Part shown: piece after piece, positions 8,465-17,131 of the stretch
Numbering within the stretch: the first letter of the stretch is position 1
Layout of the letters: each line of letters opens with the position of its first letter
DNA from: Candidatus Rhodoferax odensensis
GTDB taxonomy: Bacteria; Pseudomonadota; Gammaproteobacteria; Burkholderiales; Burkholderiaceae_C
DNA: 64,000 bases
NCBI GenBank assembly: GCA_016718405.1
Contig: JADKDJ010000033.1
Span: forward strand, 310,001 to 374,000
Direction: 5' to 3'
Translations under genes and position numbers: made by a program
Notes under the pieces: model-generated
The model's database searches: none
What the model was told of the DNA's origin: nothing
What the model saw: the letters and a program-made list of their open reading frames with translations, nothing else

Positions 8465-10804
8465 TCAACCTGTTGCGGCTTCCTGCGGCTCGGGCTTGGC
8501 CTTTCCTTCCTTCTTCGGCAACGGATGGATATCTAGCACCACTTCACCCGTTTCGACTCCCTTGTCATCGGTGGTGACCTTCATATCGACCGTCAGTCGG
8601 CCGCCATCGGTCAGACGACCAAACAACAGCTCGTCAGCAAGCGCTCGTCGAATCGTGTCCTGAATCAGGCGCTGCATCGGCCGGGCACCCATCAGTGGAT
8701 CAAAGCCCTTCTTGCCAAGGTACTTGCGCAAAGTATCCGTGAATGTGACATCCACCTTCTTGTCCGCAAGCTGTGTCTCCAGCTGCAGCAAGAACTTGTC
8801 GACAACACGCAGGATCACCGTCTCATCGAGCGCCTTGAAACTGACGGTGGCGTCCAGTCGGTTTCGAAACTCCGGCGTAAATAGTCGCTTGATATCAGCC
8901 AGTTCGTCGCCGGCTTCACGCGGGTTGGTGAAACCAATCGTCGCTTTGTTCATGGTCTCCGCACCGGCATTGGTCGTCATGATGATGATGACGTTGCGGA
9001 AGTCAGCTTTGCGCCCGTTGTTGTCCGTCAAGGTCCCATGGTCCATCACCTGCAACAGGACGTTGAAGACATCCGGATGAGCCTTCTCGATCTCGTCAAG
9101 CAGCAACACGCAATGCGGCTTCTTGGTGATCGCCTCGGTCAACAGGCCCCCTTGATCAAATCCCACATAGCCGGGCGGCGCACCGATCAAGCGACTGACC
9201 GCGTGGCGTTCCATGTATTCGCTCATATCGAAGCGAATCAGGTCTATGCCCATGATGTAGGCCAGCTGTTTGGCTGCTTCGGTCTTGCCAACACCGGTTG
9301 GACCACTAAACAAGAATGCGCCGATCGGCTTGTCGCCCTTGCCCAGTCCGGAGCGCGCCATCTTGACTGCGGAAGCCAAGACATCAAGCGCCTTGTCCTG
9401 CCCAAATACGACGTTCTTGAGATCGCGTTCAAGTGTCTTGAGCTTACCCCGGTCATCATTGGACACATTTGCGGGCGGGATGCGCGCGATCTTGGCCACA
9501 ATCTCCTCGACTTCAGACTTGCTGATGATCTTCTTGCGCTTGCTCGGAGCCAGGATACGTTGTGCGGCACCGGCCTCATCAATCACGTCGATGGCCTTGT
9601 CTGGCAAGTGCCGGTCGTTGATGTACTTGGCGCTCAACTCAGCTGCCGCCTGCAAGGCCGCGAGCGCGTACTTCACATTGTGGTGCTCTTCGAAGCGCGA
9701 CTTGAGCCCTTTGAGGATATCGACCGTCTGTTCGATCGAGGGCTCGACGACGTCAACCTTCTGGAAACGCCTGGACAGGGCCGCGTCCTTCTCAAAAATA
9801 CCGCGGTACTCTGTAAACGTGGTCGCGCCAATGCACTTCAAAGCACCCGAGCTCAGCCCGGGCTTAAGCAAGTTGGACGCATCGAGCGTACCTCCAGAGG
9901 CGGCACCCGCACCGATCAGCGTGTGAATCTCGTCAATGAACAGAATCGCATGCGGCTTGTCCTTCAGCGACTTCAAGACAGCTTTCAGGCGCTGCTCAAA
10001 ATCGCCCCGGTATTTGGTACCCGCGAGCAGTGCTCCCATGTCCAGCGAGTACACCGTCGCCTCCGACAAAATCTCAGGTACATCCGTCTGGGTGATACGC
10101 CACGCCAAACCCTCTGCGATGGCGGTCTTGCCAACACCGGCTTCGCCGACCAGCAGCGGGTTGTTCTTGCGGCGACGGCAAAGAATCTGAATCACCCGCT
10201 CCACTTCGTATTCACGCCCGATCAGGGGATCGATCTTGCCGTCCTTGGCAAGCTGGTTGAGGTTTTGGGTGTATTGCTCCAACGGCGATGACTTCTCGCT
10301 TTTGTCTGCGGCGCCCTCTTCACTCTCGGCCTGGTTCTCAGAGGACTTGACTGGCTCGGGTGGGTCGCTCTTCTTGATTCCGTGGGCAATGAAATTCACA
10401 ACGTCCAGACGGGTAACACCCTGCTGGTGCAGGTAGTAGACCGCGTGCGAATCCTTCTCGCCAAAGATCGCGACCAAGACGTTTGCGCCGGTGACTTCCT
10501 TCTTCCCACTGCCAGTTGACTGAACGTGCATGATGGCGCGTTGGATGACCCGCTGGAAGCCCAGCGTGGGCTGGGTGTCGACGTCATCGGTGCCAGCGAC
10601 CTGCGGCGTGTTGTCCTTGATGAAGTTGGCGAGTGATTTGCGCAGATCATCAATGTTCGCGGAACAGGCCCGCAAGACCTCGGCCGCGCTGGGGTTGTCC
10701 AGCAGAGCCAACAACAAGTGCTCGACCGTGATGAACTCGTGGCGCTGTTGGCGCGCCTCGACAAAGGCCATGTGCAGGCTTACTTCCAATTCTTGGGCAA
10801 TCAT
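8465..10804 (-). CDS. clpA: ATP-dependent Clp protease ATP-binding subunit ClpA
   Basis: The 779-residue AAA+ unfoldase feeds substrates into ClpP. It has the N-terminal double Clp repeat (about 1-145, site of ClpS binding), an acidic linker (about 150-172), AAA module 1 with Walker A GEAGVGKT (220-227) and Walker B LFIDEIH, and AAA module 2 with GPTGVGKT near 501. The C-terminal domain is rich in charged residues. It lacks the long coiled-coil middle domain of ClpB, which supports ClpA. It lies 78 bp downstream of clpS on the same strand, the usual arrangement. No clpP gene is in the window. Confidence 0.96.
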   Translation of the reverse strand: MIAQELEVSLHMAFVEARQQRHEFITVEHLLLALLDNPSAAEVLRACSANIDDLRKSLANFIKDNTPQVAGTDDVDTQPTLGFQRVIQRAIMHVQSTGSGKKEVTGANVLVAIFGEKDSHAVYYLHQQGVTRLDVVNFIAHGIKKSDPPEPVKSSENQAESEEGAADKSEKSSPLEQYTQNLNQLAKDGKIDPLIGREYEVERVIQILCRRRKNNPLLVGEAGVGKTAIAEGLAWRITQTDVPEILSEATVYSLDMGALLAGTKYRGDFEQRLKAVLKSLKDKPHAILFIDEIHTLIGAGAASGGTLDASNLLKPGLSSGALKCIGATTFTEYRGIFEKDAALSRRFQKVDVVEPSIEQTVDILKGLKSRFEEHHNVKYALAALQAAAELSAKYINDRHLPDKAIDVIDEAGAAQRILAPSKRKKIISKSEVEEIVAKIARIPPANVSNDDRGKLKTLERDLKNVVFGQDKALDVLASAVKMARSGLGKGDKPIGAFLFSGPTGVGKTEAAKQLAYIMGIDLIRFDMSEYMERHAVSRLIGAPPGYVGFDQGGLLTEAITKKPHCVLLLDEIEKAHPDVFNVLLQVMDHGTLTDNNGRKADFRNVIIIMTTNAGAETMNKATIGFTNPREAGDELADIKRLFTPEFRNRLDATVSFKALDETVILRVVDKFLLQLETQLADKKVDVTFTDTLRKYLGKKGFDPLMGARPMQRLIQDTIRRALADELLFGRLTDGGRLTVDMKVTTDDKGVETGEVVLDIHPLPKKEGKAKPEPQEAATG

Positions 10805-10882
10805 GTGATTTCCTTTAGTGCCTTGCTTCAGTGCTTTACTGTAATCCGATTCTGACTTGGTGTTTGAACAAACTCAGATTAC

Positions 10883-11245
10883 CTAGATTTCCACCGGCTC
10901 ACTGATGCATTTCAGTGGGTGCCCCGCCTTACTGGCGGCGTCCAGCACCTGGTCAACCTTGGTGGCGGCAACATCCTTCGAGTACACCCCACATACGCCC
11001 CGCCCTTCCAGGTGGATCTTGAGCATGATCTGAGTCGCCGCTTCCAAACTCTTGCCAAAGAACTCCTGAATGACCACGACCACGAACTCCATCGGTGTGT
11101 AATCGTCATTCAGCATGACCACTTGGTACATCTGCGGTGGCTGCACCTTCTGGGTTCGCCGCTCCAGAACCACCGATCCGCCATCGTCACGATCAGGCTG
11201 GCGTATGGGCGACACCGGGGGAATAGCGGGGGACTTGGTAACCAT
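10883..11245 (-). CDS. clpS: ClpA adaptor protein ClpS
   Basis: ClpS delivers N-degron substrates to ClpAP. The 120-residue protein has a flexible N-terminal tail (about 1-40) and the core motif LNDDYTPMEFVV, whose NDD segment and Met form the N-terminal-residue pocket, followed by EFFGKSLEAA and the C-terminal GHPLKCISEPVEI. The ATG at 11245 gives the common family length; in-frame codons up to 11314 would add residues not typical of ClpS. It is immediately upstream of clpA. Confidence 0.93.
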   Translation of the reverse strand: MVTKSPAIPPVSPIRQPDRDDGGSVVLERRTQKVQPPQMYQVVMLNDDYTPMEFVVVVIQEFFGKSLEAATQIMLKIHLEGRGVCGVYSKDVAATKVDQVLDAASKAGHPLKCISEPVEI

Positions 11246-11418
11246 AAACCATTCTATCGAGCCGACCATTGACCTGCCCATACTGCTTCCAAGTTGGTGT
11301 CGATATTCGGCCATTCAAGTTCAAAAGAAAGAAAACCGCTGCCGACCTGCTGACCGGAGCGGTTGCCATCGCCGTACTTGGTGCCGACATCAGCCGACAC
11401 CCACCCTGCACCCTGCGA

Positions 11419-12672
11419 TCACATTTGATCGATCATGACCTGGCCGAAGCCTGAGCAACTGACTTGTGTCGCGCCATCCATCAAGCGCGCGAAGTCATAG
11501 GTCACCTTCTTGCTATTGATGGACTTCTTCATGGAGCTGATGATCAGGTCCGCAGCCTCCACCCAGCCCATATGCCGCAGCATCATCTCGGCCGAGAGGA
11601 TTTCTGATCCCGGGTTCACGTAGTCCTTGCCAGCGTACTTTGGCGCAGTCCCGTGGGTCGCCTCAAACATCGCCACCGTATCGCTCAAGTTAGCGCCAGG
11701 CGCGATGCCAATACCTCCCACTTGGGCGGCCAGCGCATCGGACACATAGTCACCGTTGAGGTTGAGCGTCGCGATAACGCTGTACTCGGCCGGGCGCAGA
11801 AGAATTTGTTGCAAGAAGGCGTCAGCGATGCTGTCCTTGATCACAATGTCTTTGCCAGTCTTTGGATTCCTGAACTTGCACCACGGTCCACCGTCAACCA
11901 ACTCCGCACCAAATTCCTTTTGTGCCAGCGCATAAGCCCAGTCGCGAAAGCCGCCCTCGGTGTACTTCATGATATTGCCCTTGTGAACGATGGTCACGCT
12001 GGGCTTGTCGTTATCAATGGCGTACTGAATCGCTTTGCGAACCAGACGCTCCGTGCCTTCCCGGGACACTGGTTTGATACCAATGCCCGAAGTGGCCGGA
12101 AAACGAATCTTCTTGACGCCCATTTCCTCTTGGAGGAACTTGATCACTTTCTTCGCCTTGTCGGATTCCGCCTCGAATTCAATGCCCGCGTAGATGTCTT
12201 CTGAGTTTTCGCGGAAGATCACCATGTTTGTCTTGTGCGGCTCCTTCACCGGCGACGGCACGCCGTCAAAATACTGAATCGGTCGCAGGCAAACGTACAA
12301 GTCAAGCTCCTGGCGCAAAGCCACGTTCAGCGAGCGAATACCACCTCCGACTGGCGTCGTCAATGGCCCTTTGATGGAAACCACATAGTCGCGTATGGCG
12401 TGCAGCGTCTCCTCCGGAAGCCACACATCCGGGCCGTAAACCTTGGTGGACTTCTCACCCGCAAACACCTCCATCCAATGAATCTGCCGCTTGCCGCTGT
12501 AGGCCTTGGCAACCGCTGCATCAACCACCTTTAACATCACCGGCGTGATATCGAAACCAGTGCCATCACCCTCAATGTACGGAATCACTGGCTGATCCGG
12601 CACGTTCAGGGACATGTCGGCATTGACGGTAATCTTCTGGCCGGCCGATGGTACTTTGATGTGTTGGTACAT
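11419..12672 (-). CDS. icd: NADP-dependent isocitrate dehydrogenase
   Basis: This 417-residue TCA-cycle enzyme oxidatively decarboxylates isocitrate to 2-oxoglutarate. Family features include YIEGDGTGFDITP near the N-terminus, the substrate loop GGGIRSLNVALRQ with the serine phosphorylated by AceK in E. coli, and VHKGNIMKYTEGGFRDWAY. The ATG at 12672 has GGAGAC about eight bases upstream and starts a normal N-terminus (MYQHIKVPSAGQK); the open frame extends further but looks non-coding. The gap to clpS (11246-11418) holds only an unconvincing 61-codon open frame on the plus strand. Confidence 0.95.
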   Translation of the reverse strand: MYQHIKVPSAGQKITVNADMSLNVPDQPVIPYIEGDGTGFDITPVMLKVVDAAVAKAYSGKRQIHWMEVFAGEKSTKVYGPDVWLPEETLHAIRDYVVSIKGPLTTPVGGGIRSLNVALRQELDLYVCLRPIQYFDGVPSPVKEPHKTNMVIFRENSEDIYAGIEFEAESDKAKKVIKFLQEEMGVKKIRFPATSGIGIKPVSREGTERLVRKAIQYAIDNDKPSVTIVHKGNIMKYTEGGFRDWAYALAQKEFGAELVDGGPWCKFRNPKTGKDIVIKDSIADAFLQQILLRPAEYSVIATLNLNGDYVSDALAAQVGGIGIAPGANLSDTVAMFEATHGTAPKYAGKDYVNPGSEILSAEMMLRHMGWVEAADLIISSMKKSINSKKVTYDFARLMDGATQVSCSGFGQVMIDQM

Positions 12673-12901
12673 TTGGAATCGTCTCCGATTGATGCAAATA
12701 GAGTTCGGGAATGGGGTGATTTTTGCGCAGCGCCGCATGCCCGAAACCAGCAGGTCTCGACCGTCTGGGCATAGCTTTTAGATTCTAGCGTCAAAATTTT
12801 ACGCGTCTCTGTCAACCAAGAGTCGAGCTGCGTCGTTACGGATGAGCCGACCTCGCAAAGGGGAGCACTTTCTGAAATAACGTTATCTCTAGGAACTGAA
12901 C

Positions 12902-13246
12902 ATGAACAAACTTCTCGCCACTTTGGTTGCCGGCTTCTTCGCCGCTGGTGCTTTCGCTCAAGCCGCTGCGCCCGCTGCACCTGCCAAGCCTGCCGCACCC
13001 GCCGCCGCTGCCGCGCCTGCTGCCGCCGCTGCGCCTGCTGCCGCTGCCCCAGCCGCCGCACCTGCCAAGGCTGAAGCGAAGCCCGCAGATGCCAAGGCTG
13101 AGAAGGCCGCCGCTGCCAAGAAGGCCAAGGAAGAAAAAGCTGCTGCCAAGAAGGCCAAGGCTGAAGAAAAGGCTGCCGCCAAGAAGGCTAAGGCCGAAGC
13201 TGCCAAGAAGGCTAAGGAAGAGAAGGCTGCTGCTGCCAAGAAGTAA
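12902..13246 (+). CDS. Exported Ala/Pro- and Lys-rich low-complexity protein
   Basis: The 114-residue product has a clear signal peptide (MNKLLATLVAGFFAAGAFAQ), then an Ala/Pro stretch (about 21-55), then repeated KAKAEEKAAAKKAK-like units to the end. The mature part is almost entirely Ala, Lys, Glu and Pro and should be helical and strongly basic. It resembles histone-H1-like tails in composition, but the signal peptide argues for a periplasmic or surface location. AGGA precedes the ATG, and a perfect terminator follows the stop by 18 bp, so this is a discrete single-gene transcript. Function is not recognised. Confidence 0.75.
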   Translation: MNKLLATLVAGFFAAGAFAQAAAPAAPAKPAAPAAAAAPAAAAAPAAAAPAAAPAKAEAKPADAKAEKAAAAKKAKEEKAAAKKAKAEEKAAAKKAKAEAAKKAKEEKAAAAKK

Positions 13247-13264
13247 TTCCGGCTTGCCAAAAAA

Positions 13265-13290
13265 ATGCCCGCGCTGCGGGCATTTTTTTT
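13265..13290 (+). terminator. Rho-independent terminator after the Ala/Lys-rich gene
   Basis: Stem ATGCCCGC / GCGGGCAT with a three-base loop is preceded by seven A and followed by eight T (13283-13290). The A-run could make it work on both strands. It separates this gene from the DUF192 gene, whose start is 35 bp further on. Confidence 0.92.
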
Positions 13291-13324
13291 GACCCGAGCC
13301 GGTCAGGAACGGCACAATCGAGCC

Positions 13325-13780
13325 ATGAAAAAACTCCCTCAACGCATACTGGCCGCCCTTGCCTTGCTCATTGGCGTGGCGCAGGCGCAGAGCGGACCGC
13401 AAATGGACCTACCGCGCGTCACGCTGTCGGCCGGAATTCATCAACTACAGGCGCAAGTTGCCCAGTCGCAAGATCAACGCGCCGTCGGTCTGATGTTTCG
13501 CAAGGAAATGCCCCCTTCCGAAGGCATGCTGTTCATTTTTGATCAAGCGTCGATCCAGTGCTTCTGGATGAAGAACACCCTGCTGCCCCTGACCGCCGCC
13601 TTCATCGCGGACGACGGAACCATCGTCAACTTGGTGGACATGAAGCCACAGTCCACCGACTCACACTGTTCAAGTAAACCGGTGCGGTTCGTCTTGGAGA
13701 TGAATCAAGGTTGGTTTGGCCGCAAGGGTTTCAAACCCGGTTCGCGGCTGCGAGGCGCGCCCTTTGGCGCGCCAAACTGA
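13325..13780 (+). CDS. DUF192 family exported protein
   Basis: The 151-residue protein has a signal peptide (about 1-22, ending GVAQAQ) and one DUF192 domain. Family hallmarks are LQAQVAQSQDQRAVGLMFRK, the EGMLFIF segment, CFWMKNTLLPL and DMKPQSTDSH with the C-terminal VLEMNQGWFGRKG. The family fold is known, but no enzymatic role is established. The ATG at 13325 starts the signal peptide; the open frame upstream runs through the terminator and is not coding. The last codons contain GGCGCGCC-CTTT-GGCGCGCC (13754-13773), a strong GC hairpin at the end of the gene opposite convergent sodB. Confidence 0.86.
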   Translation: MKKLPQRILAALALLIGVAQAQSGPQMDLPRVTLSAGIHQLQAQVAQSQDQRAVGLMFRKEMPPSEGMLFIFDQASIQCFWMKNTLLPLTAAFIADDGTIVNLVDMKPQSTDSHCSSKPVRFVLEMNQGWFGRKGFKPGSRLRGAPFGAPN

Positions 13781-13787
13781 TGATCAC

Positions 13788-14369
13788 TCAGACGAAGTTT
13801 GCCTGAGCAAACTCCCAGTTCACCAGTTTGTCGAGATAGGTCTCGACGAATTTCTGACGCAGATTGCGGTAGTCGATGTAGTACGCGTGCTCCCAAACAT
13901 CGACAGTCAGCAGGGGCTTGTCGGACGTCGTCAACGGGGTGCCCGCTGCGCCTGTGTTGACGATATCCACGGAGCCATCCGGTTTCCTGACCAGCCAGGT
14001 CCAGCCGGAGCCGAAGTTGCCCACCGCCGATTTGACAAACGCCTCTCGAAACGCCGCGAAGCTACCCCACTTGGCGACAATCGCAGCCGCCAGTGCGCCG
14101 CCCGGCTCGCCACCACCGGCGGGCTTCATGCAGTTCCAGAAAAAAGTGTGGTTCCAGATTTGCGCGGCGTTGTTGTAGATGCCACCGCTGGACTTCTTGA
14201 CGATGTCTTCCAGCGTCATGGTTTCAAACTCGGTCCCTTTTTGCAAGTTGTTGAGGTTCACAACGTAGGCGTTGTGATGCTTGCCATGATGAAACTCCAA
14301 GGTCTCTCGAGAGTAGCTTGGCGCCAGGGCATCCAGTGCGTAGGGCAAGGCAGGCAGTGTGTGTTCCAT
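13788..14369 (-). CDS. sodB: Superoxide dismutase, Fe type
   Basis: This 193-residue cytoplasmic superoxide dismutase of the Fe/Mn family carries metal ligands H27, H74 (WNHTFFW), D157 and H161 (DVWEHAYY). NNAAQIWNHTFFWNC and the GGGEPGG region fit the iron-dependent SodB type of proteobacteria better than SodA. The ATG at 14369 is chosen because GAGG lies five bases upstream; the open frame extends 16 codons further. It lies downstream of xseA on the same strand, a neighbourhood common in Burkholderiales, and converges on the DUF192 gene. Confidence 0.95.
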   Translation of the reverse strand: MEHTLPALPYALDALAPSYSRETLEFHHGKHHNAYVVNLNNLQKGTEFETMTLEDIVKKSSGGIYNNAAQIWNHTFFWNCMKPAGGGEPGGALAAAIVAKWGSFAAFREAFVKSAVGNFGSGWTWLVRKPDGSVDIVNTGAAGTPLTTSDKPLLTVDVWEHAYYIDYRNLRQKFVETYLDKLVNWEFAQANFV

Positions 14370-14420
14370 AGTGTCCTCAATAGTTGGTCGGTCGAATCTG
14401 GCCAATTGTAGGAACATCCT

Positions 14421-15734
14421 TTAACGAACGTGGGAGACCGTCAAATCAACCTCGCCATCAGCAAGGGTGGCCGTCAAACTCTGCCCGCTGTGGATTTGGC
14501 TCACGCTGGCAATCGTCTGCCCTTGCCTGTCACTCAGCCAGGCATACCCGCGTCGTAACACCAGCTTCGGGTCCAGCAATTGCAGGCGCAGTTGAGCACG
14601 CATTAGCTGCTCAGACAGTCGGTCCAGATGGCGCGTGGTCGACCTTGGCAGAGCCGCGCGCAGTGCGGACAAATCCGTTCGCCGCAGGCCTAGCGTCAAC
14701 TTGGCGCAATGCTGCAAACCTTGCGCCGAAGCGCTCAGGCGCAGCCGATGCGCAGCCAACATCACAGAGGGCCTCGACATGCGTCCGATCGCCTGGTCCA
14801 GACGCTGGCCATGCATTTCAATAAGGCGCCACAGGACTGCCTGCAGGCGCACGCCGAGACTCTCCAATTCGTCCAGACTGACCGATCGCGCCAGCGCCAC
14901 CAGTTCTGCGGCCGCTGTTGGAGTCGGAGCCCGAAAATCAGCGACGAAATCAACAATGCAGAAATCAGTTTCATGCCCAACCCCGCTGACAACGGGCACT
15001 GGGCTATCGACAATTGTTCGGGCCAATTGCTCGTCGTTGAAGGCCCACAAGTCTTCGATCGAGCCACCACCTCGCACCAGCACGATGACGTCAATCGACC
15101 GCCAGGTGTCGCTGTCAGCGGCCGGCTCGGCCTTGGCTAAGGCGTACAAGTCGCGCAAGGCTCGGCTCAACTCCGCCGGCGCGTTGGCACCCTGCACGCT
15201 CGCTGGTGCCAGCACGATCGGAATGTGAGGCACCCGTCGCTGCAGCGCAGTGACCACATCATGCAAAGCGGCCGCCCCTATCGAGGTCACGACCCCAATG
15301 CCACGTGGCCGCAATGGCAGTGGTCGCTTGCGTCCCGCCTCGAACAGCCCCTGCGCCTCCAGCTTGGCTTTCAGTCTGAGAAACTGCTCGAACAACGCAC
15401 CTTGTCCGCAACGGCTCATGCTCTGCACCACCAGCTGCAAGTCTCCTCTGGCCTCATAGACGCCAAGCTGCCCGTGAACCTCTACCAGTTCTCCGTCGCG
15501 CGGTGAAAAGCCCATTGCGCTGGCGTTGCGCCGAAACATTGCGCAGCGGATCTGGCCGTTCTCGTCCTTGAGCGTGAAGTAGCAATGCCCGCTGGCAGCC
15601 CGTGTATAGCCCGAAAGCTCACCGCGCACGGCGACGGGATTGAGCTCGGCATCAATGACGCCAGCAATGGCGCGGCATAGCGCGCCGACTTGCCAAATTG
15701 ATGGCGCCATTTCACGCATGATGAGCGCGGACAT
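14421..15734 (-). CDS. xseA: Exodeoxyribonuclease VII large subunit
   Basis: The 437-residue XseA forms, with XseB, a nuclease that degrades single-stranded DNA from both ends. An N-terminal OB-fold (about 10-110, VRGELSGYTRAASGHCYFTL) precedes the catalytic domain with GIGVVTSIGAAALHDV, the VLVRGGGSIEDLWAFND motif and SGVGHETDFCIVDFVADFRA. The C-terminal third is helical, as expected for the coiled-coil arm. The ATG at 15734 is used; another at 15719 is possible, and neither has a strong ribosome site. xseB is not in the window. Confidence 0.94.
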   Translation of the reverse strand: MSALIMREMAPSIWQVGALCRAIAGVIDAELNPVAVRGELSGYTRAASGHCYFTLKDENGQIRCAMFRRNASAMGFSPRDGELVEVHGQLGVYEARGDLQLVVQSMSRCGQGALFEQFLRLKAKLEAQGLFEAGRKRPLPLRPRGIGVVTSIGAAALHDVVTALQRRVPHIPIVLAPASVQGANAPAELSRALRDLYALAKAEPAADSDTWRSIDVIVLVRGGGSIEDLWAFNDEQLARTIVDSPVPVVSGVGHETDFCIVDFVADFRAPTPTAAAELVALARSVSLDELESLGVRLQAVLWRLIEMHGQRLDQAIGRMSRPSVMLAAHRLRLSASAQGLQHCAKLTLGLRRTDLSALRAALPRSTTRHLDRLSEQLMRAQLRLQLLDPKLVLRRGYAWLSDRQGQTIASVSQIHSGQSLTATLADGEVDLTVSHVR

Positions 15735-16065
15735 CAGTGTTTGTGCGCTTCTCCGAGGGCCACGGAACCAAAGTACTCCACACTGGACAGAAACTCGCGT
15801 CGAAGCCAGTGCGCGTCATGGGAGAGGATGATTCTTCGTGATAAGTTGTTGATTTCATTGATATTTGTAGTGCTCTTTTTGTCATCAATTTGAGGCCAGG
15901 CCGCGCCAAACGGGCGGTCGGAACGATTCCAGCGTACTTCTCAACAAAGTTATCCACAGCACCTGTGGGCTGCTTGACCGACATGACCACTCGCTGACGC
16001 AAGCGCTGGCCGGTGAGCCGCGTGGGCCATAATCGCAGGGCATTTCATCTGCGCGGAGATTCAAT
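15735..16065. other. Divergent xseA-exbB intergenic region with a consensus DnaA box
   Basis: This 331-bp gap has no convincing gene. It contains an AT-rich stretch (about 15838-15892) and a perfect TTATCCACA DnaA box at 15950-15958. That box overlaps the hairpin CCACAG-CAC-CTGTGG (15954-15968). Near exbB a GGAG at 15055+1000 (16055-16058) serves as its ribosome site. No clear promoter pair was found for either gene. Confidence 0.5.
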
Positions 16066-16701
16066 TTGTTTTCCATCATACAAGCCGCGGGCTGGCCAAT
16101 CTGGCCGCTGATTGCCTGCTCGGTGCTGGCTCTGGCCCTGATCATCGAGCGCTTCATCAGCCTCAAGACCGTCAAGGTCGCGCCCGCCAAACTGCTCGAC
16201 GAGGTGCTGAACGTGTCCCGCAGTGCGGTCCCCGGCCCGGATGTGGTGACCCAGCTGGAGAAGAACTCTGCGCTCGGTGAAGTGCTGGCCAGCGGGTTGC
16301 GCATGGTCAATTCCCACCCCCGATGCAGCGAAGACGACTTGCGTTCCGCCATGGAGGGAACTGGACGTGTAGTGGCCCATCGGCTGGAGCGCTACCTGAG
16401 TGCACTGGCAACCATCGCCTCCACCGCGCCGCTTATGGGACTTTTCGGTACGGTGGTGGGCATGATCGAAATCTTCGGCTCGCAATCACCAACTGGTGGA
16501 GCCACCGGCGGCAACCCGGCGCAGCTGGCACACGGCATTTCGGTGGCCTTGTACAACACGGCCTTTGGCTTGATCATCGCGATTCCGTCACTGATCTTCT
16601 GGCGCTACTTTCGCGCCCGCGTCGACGCCTACTTGTTGACCCTCGAACTGTCCTCGGAGAGGTTGGTACGCCATCTGAACGCCCTGGGCAAGACGCGATG
16701 A
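16066..16701 (+). CDS. exbB: ExbB/TolQ/MotA-family proton channel protein
   Basis: This 211-residue inner-membrane protein couples the proton gradient to TonB-dependent (or Tol) energy transduction together with ExbD. Three membrane spans are visible: near the N-terminus (WPIWPLIACSVLALALIIE), about 125-145 (LATIASTAPLMGLFGTVVGM) and about 160-185 (VALYNTAFGLIIAIPSLIFW). The start is a TTG at 16066, supported by GGAG seven bases upstream and by the expected N-terminus; no ATG alternative exists nearby. The stop overlaps the exbD start (ATGA). Confidence 0.92.
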   Translation: MFSIIQAAGWPIWPLIACSVLALALIIERFISLKTVKVAPAKLLDEVLNVSRSAVPGPDVVTQLEKNSALGEVLASGLRMVNSHPRCSEDDLRSAMEGTGRVVAHRLERYLSALATIASTAPLMGLFGTVVGMIEIFGSQSPTGGATGGNPAQLAHGISVALYNTAFGLIIAIPSLIFWRYFRARVDAYLLTLELSSERLVRHLNALGKTR

Positions 16702-17126
16702 ACTTCCGCCCGCGCATGCGCGAAGAACCCGAGATCAACCTGATCCCCTTTATCGATGTGCTGCTGGTCGTCCTGATCTTTCTCATGCTGTCGACGACGT
16801 ACAGCAAATACACGGAAATGCAGCTCAAGTTACCCGTTGCCGATACCGAGGCACAACGCGACTATCCCAAGGAATTGCTGGTGACGGTCAGCGCCGAAGG
16901 CGCTTACGGCGTGAATCGCCTGCCCGTCGCCGGGCGTGGCCTGGAAGAACTCTCCAAGGCAATGGTCGACGGCGCCAAGGCCGGCAAGGAAACCGTGGTC
17001 GTCATCAGCGCCGATGCCAGCGCACGTCACCAGGCGGTAATTACGGTCATGGAAGCGGCCCGACGATCGGGCCTGACTCAAATCACCTTTGCGACCCAGT
17101 CCACTGCTCAGGCTGGATTCAAGTAG
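16698..17126 (+). CDS. exbD: ExbD/TolR-family biopolymer transport protein
   Basis: The 142-residue partner of ExbB has a short cytoplasmic N-terminus, one membrane span INLIPFIDVLLVVLIFLML with the proton-translocating Asp at residue 20 (equivalent to D25 of E. coli ExbD), and a periplasmic domain. The ATG overlaps the exbB stop, so translation is coupled. No tonB gene is adjacent; in many Burkholderiales this exbB-exbD pair heads the lpxK-ycaR-kdsB cluster, as here. Confidence 0.93.
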   Translation: MNFRPRMREEPEINLIPFIDVLLVVLIFLMLSTTYSKYTEMQLKLPVADTEAQRDYPKELLVTVSAEGAYGVNRLPVAGRGLEELSKAMVDGAKAGKETVVVISADASARHQAVITVMEAARRSGLTQITFATQSTAQAGFK

Positions 17127-17131
17127 CGCGC

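Noticed and set aside
9038..10291. Plus-strand open frame of 417 codons opposite clpA
   Set aside because: Antisense to a fully conserved clpA; no family features.
11269..11454. 61-codon plus-strand open frame between clpS and icd
   Set aside because: It overlaps the icd 3' end, has no ribosome site and no recognisable family. I looked for the small cold-shock gene that I recall near clpS in relatives, and it is not there.
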